Shown: piece by piece, positions 57,666 to 64,000 of the stretch
Numbering within the stretch: the stretch's first letter is position 1
Layout of the letters: every line of letters starts with the position of its first letter
Assembly (NCBI RefSeq): GCF_021952865.1
Contig: NZ_CP040792.1
Location: forward strand, 1,054,001 to 1,118,000
DNA length: 64,000 nucleotides
Direction: 5' to 3'
From: Clavibacter californiensis
GTDB lineage: Bacteria; Actinomycetota; Actinomycetes; Actinomycetales; Microbacteriaceae
Translations under genes and position numbers: made by a program
Notes under the pieces: generated by a model
Database searches by the model: none
Seen by the model: the letters and a program-made list of their open reading frames with translations, nothing else
Told to the model about the DNA's origin: nothing

Positions 57666-59950
57666 ATGAGCTCGCAGACATTTCGCCGGGGCACGCCCGC
57701 GCTCCCGGATCCTTCGGAGCTCCGCTCCGCACCGGACGACAAGAACCCACCATCTGAGGGGGATTCGCCGACTGTGAACCGCGGCTTCCGCCCGGACGTC
57801 GAGGGCCTGCGCGCCCTCGCGGTGGTCGCCGTCATCGTCGACCACCTCTTCGACTGGCCCTCCGGCGGCTTCGTGGGCGTCGACGTCTTCTTCGTCATCA
57901 GCGGCTTCCTCATCACGGGCCTGCTGCTCAAGGAGTACGAGCGCACCAAGACGATCTCGTTCCTCGACTTCTACAAGCGCCGCGTCCGCCGCATCATGCC
58001 GGCCGCGCTGCTCGTGCTCGTGGTCTCGACGGCGGCATCGTTCCTCGTCTTCAACGTGGTGCGCGCCCAGGCCAGCCTGTGGGACGCGATCTGGTCGGCC
58101 CTCTTCGTCTCCAACTGGCACTTCGCGAGCGCCGGCACCGACTACTTCGCGTCCGACGGCCCCATCTCGCCGTTCCGCCACTACTGGTCGCTCTCGGTCG
58201 AGGAGCAGTTCTACCTCGTCTGGCCCGTGCTGATCTTCCTGGTGATCACGTTCGCCCGCCGCCGCACCCCCAAGAACCGGGTCAAGCGCGCGCGCGCCTC
58301 TTCACGCAGACGATCGGCATCACGGTCGGCGTCCTCATCGTCGCGTCGCTCGCATGGGGCTTCTACGAGACCTCGGCCCGCCCGACCGTCGCGTACTTCT
58401 CCACGTTCTCCCGCGCCTGGGAGCTCGGCATCGGCGCGCTCCTCGCGATCTTCGCCGCGCGGCTCGCCACGCTGCCCGCCGCGATCCGCCCGGCGCTCGG
58501 CTACGTCGGCCTCGCCGGGATCATCGCCTCCTTCTTCCTCGTCTCCGGCGACGACGCGTTCCCGGTGCCCTTCGGGCTGCTGCCGGTCGTCTCGACCGCG
58601 CTCGTCATCGCGTCGGGCATCGGCGGGGTCTCGAAGGCCATGGTGCCGATCACGAACCCGGTCACCACCTACATCGGCCGGCTGTCGTTCTCGCTGTACC
58701 TCTGGCACTTCCCGGCGATCATCCTGCTGGCGTCGCTGCTCGGCACCGGCACCCTCGAGTACTACGGAGCCGCGATCGGCGCGACCCTCGTGCTCGCCAT
58801 CGCCTCGTTCCACCTCGTCGAGGACCCGATCCGCCGCTCCAGCTGGCTCGACCCGAAGAAGGCCGGCCGCCGGTCCTCCGCTGCGCAGCTGAAGATGACC
58901 GTCGCGGCGCTCTCCGTCGTCGCGGTCGCCGTGGTGGGCGTCGTCGCCGTGGCCGTCGTCCGCGACGAGCCCAGCGGGCAGAGCCAGCTCGGCAGCGGCC
59001 AGAACGGCACGGGTGGCACCGCGACCCCGCCACCGGCCACGGGCAACGCCCTCGCGACCCGCTCGGAGCAGGTCACCGCCGCGCTCGCCACGGACGCGTG
59101 GCCGGCCCTGGATCCCGCCGTCGAGTCGTTCGGCGACTTCGGCCGCGACGTCATCGCGACCGAGTGGGCGAAGGACGGCTGCCTCGGCGCCGACCTGGCC
59201 AAGGAGAAGGACGCGATCAAGAACACCGAGCACTGCGTGTACGGCAACGCGGCCGCGGGTCCGGAGAAGACCGCGGTCATCTTCGGCGACTCGCTGGCGA
59301 TCAGCTACGCGCCCATGCTCCGCACGAGCCTCGGCGACGACTGGAAGGTGCGCGTGCTCACGATGGCGCGCTGCCCCGCGTCCACCGTCACGAGCACGGA
59401 CACCGACGGCTCCGAGTACACGGAGTGCACGGACTTCCGCAACTGGGCGCTCGGCGAGATGAACGCCACGAAGCCCGCGCTCATCCTGATGAGCGAGGCC
59501 GTCGACAACTCCTACCTGTCGAGCAAGGCCACGGGCGGCGCCGCCGACCGCGAGTGGCAGGCCGGCGCGCTCACCACGATGAACTCGCTGAAGACCGCGG
59601 CGTCCAACGTGATCGTCCTGTCCCGCCCGCCGGCAGCCACGGCCCTCGTGGAGTGCAAGACGCCGACGAGCTCGCCGAACGACTGCCAGTCCACGGTGTC
59701 GCCCTCGTTCATCAGCCACGCGCGCACCATGGAGGCGGCGGCGACCGAGGTCGGCGCACCGGTCCAGTTCATCAACACGCAGGGCTGGTTCTGCAGCCAG
59801 GGCACGTGCCCGGCGTTCGTGAACGGGATCCCCGTGCGCGGCGACACGTCGCACCTCACGGCCCGCCAGTCGCAGGACCTCGCGCCGATCATGGCGGACA
59901 TCCTGGCGCCGCTCGGAATCGGCGCTGCGCCGGCTCCGGCCGCCGGCTGA
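57666..59950 (+). pseudogene. Acyltransferase-3/SGNH protein (OafA-like) split by a frameshift at a (GC)6 run
   Basis: The first frame gives an acyltransferase-3 N-terminus (FRPDVEGLRALAVVAVIVDHL, RRIMPAALLVLV, RHYWSLSVEEQFYLVWPVL), up to RTPKNRVKRA. At 58286-58297 there is GCGCGCGCGCGC, after which the frame ends in nonsense. The homologous continuation, beginning LFTQTIGITVGVLIVASLAW with membrane helices, then a SGNH domain (FGDSLAISYAPML and GDTSHLT), runs in another frame to 59950. Removing one GC unit restores one continuous protein of about 760 residues. It should O-acylate the polysaccharide. Sequencing error, decay or phase variation are all possible. Confidence 0.8.
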
Positions 59951-59973
59951 CCCGCCCGCACCACCGCACGCCA

Positions 59974-60011
59974 CGACGGGCGCTCCTCCTCCGGGAGGGG
60001 CGCCCGTCGTC
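59974..60011 (+). terminator. Terminator of the acyltransferase gene
   Basis: ACGACGGGCGC (59974-59984) and GCGCCCGTCGT (60001-60011), 11-bp arms, with an inner CTCC/GGAG stem. It lies 23 bp after the stop. Confidence 0.8.
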
Positions 60012-60253
60012 GTGCGCCCGGCGGCGCGGACGTCCGCGCGGTAGGCGCGCACGAGCGCTGCGCGACGGGAGCGTGACCTGCCCCGCGCGGAGGTGACGCG
60101 CACCGACGGGTCCAGCGCTCATCGCTCGGTCGTGGACCACGCCCTGAGCACGATGGGCCACCGTGCGGCGGTTCCGGGCTCGCCTGCGGGCCCGCGCACG
60201 CCGCCAGCGCTCTGGACGCGGTCAGCGCGCCCTGGGGAGCGCGGCTCCGAGCG
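60012..60253. other. Gap between the terminator and the next convergent gene
   Basis: I see no gene; open frames here are short and not coding-like. With the terminator the non-coding gap is 303 bp. Confidence 0.4.
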
Positions 60254-61291
60254 TCAGCCCCGCGGCGCCTTCGCGGCCGCCGAGCGGCTCGTGAGGCGGC
60301 GTGCGACGCCGATGAACGGCACCTCCACGAACCGGTGCACGAGCCACGAGACGACGAGCGTGACGGCGATGGCCGCGGCGACCCGCACGATCCCCTCGGG
60401 CACGTCGACGGCGCGCACCACGCGGTAGGCGAGCGGGTGCAGGAGGTACGCGGCGTAGGAGACCGCGCCGAGCCAGATCAGCACGCGCGAGTGGGTCGCC
60501 CGGCGCGACGCGTAGAACGCGAAGAACAGGCCGAGGCCGAGCAGGAACGACACGGCGTAGTCGAACGGCGGCCACGCCGCGTCCTGCCCGCCGTTGAGGT
60601 ACGTGAACAGCGGCACGCCCACGACGCCCGCGACGAGGAGGCCGCGCCATGCGGTGGATCCGTCGCGGTCGCGCAGGTGGATCGCGTGCCCGAGCGATGC
60701 CGTGTAGAGCAGCAGCGGCAGCGTCCAGGGCAGCTCGCGCTCGAGCACCCGGCCCGCGATGGCCGCGGCGACGAAGCCGGCGAGCCAGACGTAGCCCATG
60801 GCGACGCTGCGGTCGAGGCGGCCGATGAGCTTCGCGACGAGGGACTGGCCGTAGAAGATCAGCTCGATGCCGAGGGTCCATGCCGTCGGCACGATCGTGT
60901 AGATGCCCACGGCGCCCTGCACCATGAGCACGTTCGCCATGATCACGAGGGGCCCGCCGAGCTCGCCGTCGCCCGTGGTCCCGATCCACAGCATCATGAG
61001 GCCGAGCACGAGCCAGTAGAGCGGGAAGAGCCGGTAGAGGCGACGCACGAGGAAGGTGCGGGTGTCCTGGCGCTGGAGGCTGAGGGGGATGACGTAGCCG
61101 CTGACGAGGAAGAACGCGACGACGCCCACGCGCCCCGCGTCGATCCACTGGCGGCTGAAGTCCTCGAACGCCGGGTACTCCGCGGCGATGAGGTGCTGCA
61201 GCACCACGATGAAGGACGCGACGCCGCGGACCGCCTCGAGGAACTCGATCTTCCGACCGGTCTCGCTCTTCACTGTCACGGTGCTGGTCAC
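60254..61291 (-). CDS. Acyltransferase-3 family membrane protein
   Basis: 345 residues with about ten membrane helices. Characteristic opening FLEAVRGVASFIVVLQHLIAAEYP with the conserved histidine and VGVVAFFLVSGYVIPLSLQ, then RRLYRLFPLYWLVLG. There is no SGNH domain, unlike the neighbouring gene. It probably acetylates or otherwise acylates polysaccharide. GTG 61291 has AGAGGAGA upstream. Confidence 0.9.
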   Translation of the reverse strand: MTSTVTVKSETGRKIEFLEAVRGVASFIVVLQHLIAAEYPAFEDFSRQWIDAGRVGVVAFFLVSGYVIPLSLQRQDTRTFLVRRLYRLFPLYWLVLGLMMLWIGTTGDGELGGPLVIMANVLMVQGAVGIYTIVPTAWTLGIELIFYGQSLVAKLIGRLDRSVAMGYVWLAGFVAAAIAGRVLERELPWTLPLLLYTASLGHAIHLRDRDGSTAWRGLLVAGVVGVPLFTYLNGGQDAAWPPFDYAVSFLLGLGLFFAFYASRRATHSRVLIWLGAVSYAAYLLHPLAYRVVRAVDVPEGIVRVAAAIAVTLVVSWLVHRFVEVPFIGVARRLTSRSAAAKAPRG

Positions 61292-61382
61292 GCGGGCTCT
61301 CCTCTGGTGCGGGCGCGACGCTCCCGAGGCACCGCTTCGACCCTAACCGCCGGGCTGCGCGCGGGAAGGTGGGGGGATGCCC

Positions 61383-62093
61383 CTACTTCTGGGCGCTCTC
61401 GTCGAGGACCTCGGTGCGCACGAACTTGCGCACCTCGGCACCCATCAGCTTGTAGCCCGTCATGTTGGTGTGGATCCCGTCGCGGAAGAACTCGGTCCGC
61501 CACTTCATGTCCTTGTTCGTCAGGTTCACCCACGGGTTGAAGAAGTGGTACCCCTGCGCGTCGGCGAACTGCTCGAGGTGCGCGTTGACCTCGGGCGGCG
61601 TCTCGGGCGAGGCGTTCTGCGGCGGGATCCCGAGGATCACCGTCTCCTTGGGCGCGAGCTTCTCGACCGTCTGGATGATGTCGGCGTCGAGCTGCGTGTC
61701 CGGCACGCCCGCGATGCGGTTGTTCGTGCCGATCATGATGAGCGCCACGTCGACGTCCTCGACGGTGGGCGTGTTGGCCGCCATGACGGTGCTCGTCGCG
61801 CCGTCGGTGCCCCAGCCGCCCGCGAAGGTCAGCGGGTCGCCCACGACGTAGTCGACGTACGCCATGCCCTGGTCGATGCCCTGGGGCAGCGTGCCGACGA
61901 AGCCGTTCGTGTTCGAGTCGCCCATGACGACGATGCGGACCATGTCCTCGGGCGCCGTCGTGGCGGACGCCTCGGGGGTGGGTTCGCCCTCGGTCGCGGT
62001 CGGGGCGGGCTGCGGGCCGCTGGTGCACCCGGCGAGCAGGAGGACGGCGGCGAGGGCGCCGAGAGCGCCCCGGGCCATGCGACGTGCGGGCAT
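61383..62093 (-). CDS. SGNH/GDSL hydrolase-family lipoprotein
   Basis: 236 residues. Lipoprotein signal (ALGALAAVLLLAGCTSG, lipobox LAGC, lipidated Cys23), a Pro/Thr linker (about 25-50), then an SGNH fold: VRIVVMGDSNTNGF (block I Ser), VALIMIGTNNRI (block III Asn), and FRDGIHTNMTGYKLM (block V Asp/His). It may act on O-acyl groups of the surface polymer, in line with the acyltransferases next to it. The GTG/ATG start (62093) has no strong ribosome site. Confidence 0.88.
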   Translation of the reverse strand: MPARRMARGALGALAAVLLLAGCTSGPQPAPTATEGEPTPEASATTAPEDMVRIVVMGDSNTNGFVGTLPQGIDQGMAYVDYVVGDPLTFAGGWGTDGATSTVMAANTPTVEDVDVALIMIGTNNRIAGVPDTQLDADIIQTVEKLAPKETVILGIPPQNASPETPPEVNAHLEQFADAQGYHFFNPWVNLTNKDMKWRTEFFRDGIHTNMTGYKLMGAEVRKFVRTEVLDESAQK

Positions 62094-62255
62094 AGGTGTT
62101 CATCCGATCGTGGAGGGGTCCGCGGCAGCGGCGAGCCGGTGACCCCGTCAGCCGCTGCGATCACGGGGCCGCTCGGAAACCATTGTGACATGCGGTTTCC
62201 ATCGTCCCGGTGGCGGCGTGGCGCGCCGCCGATCCCCGGAGGGCGTGATCGGCCC

Positions 62256-62276
62256 CCCGGCCGGCAGGCGGCCGGG
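62256..62276 (-). terminator. Hairpin after the EEP-family gene, copy 2
   Basis: CCCGGCC-GGCAGGC-GGCCGGG, 7-bp arms, 17 bp beyond the leftward stop at 62294. Confidence 0.5.
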
Positions 62277-62293
62277 CCTCGGATCGGCGCGGG

Positions 62294-63346
62294 TCAGGCG
62301 GTGTGGGCGAGGCGCACGAGCGCCTGTACGGCGGCGTGATCCGAGGGAGAACGGCCCTCGAACGTGTACGGGTTGATGGCCGAGTCGACCACCTCGACGC
62401 CGCGGCCCGCGAGGATCCAGTCGATGCGCTCGCCCTCGGGGACCGGGTCGCCGTACGCCGTGAACGTGCCGATCCCGGGGGTCGCGTGGTGCGCGGCCGT
62501 GGTCCAGGTGTCGGCGAGGCCGGCGTCGCGCGTGAGGATGTCGTACGCCGCCGACTCCTCGGCCGGCGCGTTGAAGTCGCCCGTGACGACGACGGGCGCG
62601 CCGGACGCGACCTCCTGCAGCCGCTCGGTGATGAGGTCGGCGCTCTTCACGCGCGCGAGCTCGGACTCGTGGTCGAGGTGGGTGTTGAGGTGCACGAACT
62701 CCGCGCCGCTGCGGCGGTCGCGGAAGCGCGCCCACGTGGCGATGCGGGTGGTGCTGCAGCCCCAGGAGCGGGATCCGATGAGCTCGGGCAGGTCGGACAG
62801 CCAGAACTGGTCCCACGCGACGACGTCGAGGCGCCGCTCGTCGTAGAAGATCGCGCTGTACTCGCCGCCGGATCCGCCGTCGCGGCCGTAGCCGAGCATG
62901 CGGTGATGGGGGAGCGCCCGGGCGATGGCGGGCAGCTGGGCCGAGAGGGCCTCCTGCACGCCCAGGACGGTCGGCTGCTCGAGCTGGAGGAAGCGGGCGA
63001 GCACGGGCTCCCGGTCGGCCCAGTGGTCGGGATCGCCGGGCTCGGTGGAGGAGCGGGCCAGGCGGATGTTGCAGGTCATGACGTGCACGAGGTCGCCCTC
63101 GGCCGAGCCGATGGTCGCCTGCTGGGGCGGGGCGGTAGCGGTCTGCGCCGCTGCCGCCTGACGAGACGGAGGGGGGTCGGCCTCCGCGGTGCCGTCCGGG
63201 CCGTCCGTCGTGGTGGTCGTCTCGTCCGCACGCGGGCGCTCGAGGAGCGCCGTGCCGGAACCGCGGGTGGGCCGCCCGACGCCGGGATCGGAGGATCCGG
63301 CACCGTCGAACAGGTCGCGTCGGCTGAATCCGCCGCTGGCCATCAT
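62294..63346 (-). CDS. Endonuclease/exonuclease/phosphatase-family protein, copy 2
   Basis: 350 residues. The C-terminal 260 residues parallel the protein at 44128-44958: MTCNIRLARSS, PTVLGVQEALSAQ, LNTHLDHESE, TGDFNAPAEESAAYD, SDHAAVQALVRL. The first about 90 residues are a disordered extension with a Tat-like SRRDLF at residues 9-14 that lacks the following hydrophobic segment, so export is doubtful. GAGGAGATCTCC precedes ATG 63346. Confidence 0.88.
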   Translation of the reverse strand: MMASGGFSRRDLFDGAGSSDPGVGRPTRGSGTALLERPRADETTTTTDGPDGTAEADPPPSRQAAAAQTATAPPQQATIGSAEGDLVHVMTCNIRLARSSTEPGDPDHWADREPVLARFLQLEQPTVLGVQEALSAQLPAIARALPHHRMLGYGRDGGSGGEYSAIFYDERRLDVVAWDQFWLSDLPELIGSRSWGCSTTRIATWARFRDRRSGAEFVHLNTHLDHESELARVKSADLITERLQEVASGAPVVVTGDFNAPAEESAAYDILTRDAGLADTWTTAAHHATPGIGTFTAYGDPVPEGERIDWILAGRGVEVVDSAINPYTFEGRSPSDHAAVQALVRLAHTA

Positions 63347-63544
63347 GGAGATCTCCTCGGGTCGCACGTGTCTCGCATGATCAGCCTGCGCGACGTGACC
63401 CCCGCGGGGACCAACGGCGCGTGGCGGATGCGTGAACTGCACGGACAGGTCTACGCGAGGGGTGCGGGGATGGCAACCCGAGGGCGGCGTGTCGGCCCTC
63501 CCCGGATGGATCCGCCAGCCGGCGCATGGCCCGCTGGCAGACGA

Positions 63545-63574
63545 GCGCCCCGACGGCGGATGCCGACGGGGCGC
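63545..63574 (-). terminator. Terminator of the dienelactone hydrolase gene
   Basis: GCGCCCCG (63545-63552) pairs with CGGGGCGC (63567-63574), with an inner GGC/GCC stem. It lies 21 bp beyond the stop codon, on the minus strand. Confidence 0.7.
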
Positions 63575-63595
63575 GGTGCGACGCAGGAGGGGCGG

Positions 63596-64000
63596 TCAGC
63601 CCAGGTGCTCCGCGAGGAAGTCCGTGAGCGCCCGCCACGAGCGGCGCTCGGCGCGGTCCTGGTACTGCGCGCCGTGATCCGGGGAGTCGACGCCCGGCAC
63701 GGAGAACGCGTGCATGGCGCCGCTGTAGGTGACGACCTGCCAGTCGATCGCGGGACGCGTGCGCATCTCGTCCTGGAACGCGGCGACCTTCTCATCGGGG
63801 ACCATCGGGTCGTCCGCGCCCGTGAGGACGAGGATCGCGGCCTTCACGTCCGCGACGTCGGCGGGCTCGTGCACCACCAGGGCACCGTGCAGCGAGATCG
63901 CGGCCTTGATGTCGGCGCCCGCGCGGGCGACCTCGAGTGATGCGCTGCCGCCGAAGCAGTAGCCCATGACGGCGATGCGCGACGGGTCGACGTCGGGCTC
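63596..64000 (-). CDS. Dienelactone hydrolase-family protein (5' end off the window)
   Basis: 135 C-terminal residues are present; the frame is open at the right edge and begins EPDVDPSRIAVMGYCFGG. The catalytic triad is complete: Cys in GYCFGG, Asp in LTGADDPMVP, and His in SGAMHAFSVPG, which is the Cys-Asp-His form of dienelactone hydrolase. Typical members hydrolyse dienelactones or other esters; the true substrate is unknown. Length and start cannot be judged. Confidence 0.9.
   Translation of the reverse strand, partial: EPDVDPSRIAVMGYCFGGSASLEVARAGADIKAAISLHGALVVHEPADVADVKAAILVLTGADDPMVPDEKVAAFQDEMRTRPAIDWQVVTYSGAMHAFSVPGVDSPDHGAQYQDRAERRSWRALTDFLAEHLG

Noticed and set aside
60093-60428. 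111-codon rightward open frame
   Set aside because: Overlaps the 3' part of the well-supported acyltransferase on the other strand and has no recognisable composition or domain.
1-64000. tRNA, rRNA, insertion sequences, prophage or integrase genes
   Set aside because: No cloverleaf-like sequence, rRNA segment, transposase or integrase motif was found in the gaps or frames.

Overview
The window is a stretch of very GC-rich chromosome (third codon positions almost entirely G or C) from an actinobacterium. Gene content (FdxA-type 7Fe ferredoxin, DUF3151 next to purA, DUF4012 and Wzy-type EPS genes, YhgE/Pip protein), many GTG starts, many apparently leaderless genes and a great excess of GGATCC point to the family Microbacteriaceae; a Clavibacter-like plant-associated species is my best guess but is inference only. 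No tRNA, rRNA, insertion sequence, prophage or CRISPR array is visible. About 75 protein genes fill the window, with only four gaps longer than 300 bp.

Region 1 (1-10,530) is mixed housekeeping: a partial luciferase-like monooxygenase, a winged-helix regulator plus membrane protein under a long palindrome, a quinone oxidoreductase, the cysteine operon cysK-cysE with a coupled SpoU-family RNA methyltransferase, a GrpB-family gene, a tandem pair of unknown paralogues (one frameshifted), adenosine deaminase, a VOC protein, a histidine phosphatase and a 3'-truncated ATP-grasp remnant. Region 2 (10,530-23,950) holds an alcohol dehydrogenase, a carboxylesterase, a SoxR-FdxA-flavin reductase redox group, a Tat-exported metallophosphoesterase/LamG protein, an HD-domain gene flanked by two paralogous small membrane proteins, a TetR / ATPase-like / YhgE operon in which the ATPase-like subunit has lost its Walker motifs, and an AraC regulator with a long low-complexity leader.

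Region 3 (23,950-44,960) carries the sbcD-sbcC nuclease pair, a lipoprotein gene lacking a normal start codon, an SDR, DUF3151-purA, a MarR-controlled VOC gene with two identical-arm operators, a stand-alone BLUF blue-light sensor, an alpha/beta hydrolase, a two-component system divergent from a secreted Pro/Thr repeat protein, a GNAT, ohr, an AroQ chorismate mutase and an ATP-grasp ligase.

Region 4 (45,000-62,100) is an exopolysaccharide locus read leftward: Wzc-like tyrosine kinase, Wzb-like phosphatase, initiating phosphoglycosyltransferase, two glycosyltransferases, flippase, pyruvyltransferase, polymerase, DUF4012 and a YdcF-like protein, with acyltransferases and an SGNH lipoprotein upstream. 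One acyltransferase is split by a frameshift at a (GC)6 run. The locus is bracketed by two paralogous endonuclease/exonuclease/phosphatase-family genes. The window ends in a dienelactone hydrolase gene cut by the right edge.

Regulation can often be read directly: about twenty genes have a TANNNT-like -10 box ending 5-7 nt before the start codon, the leaderless arrangement common in Actinobacteria, and four transcription factors sit beside clear dyad operators.
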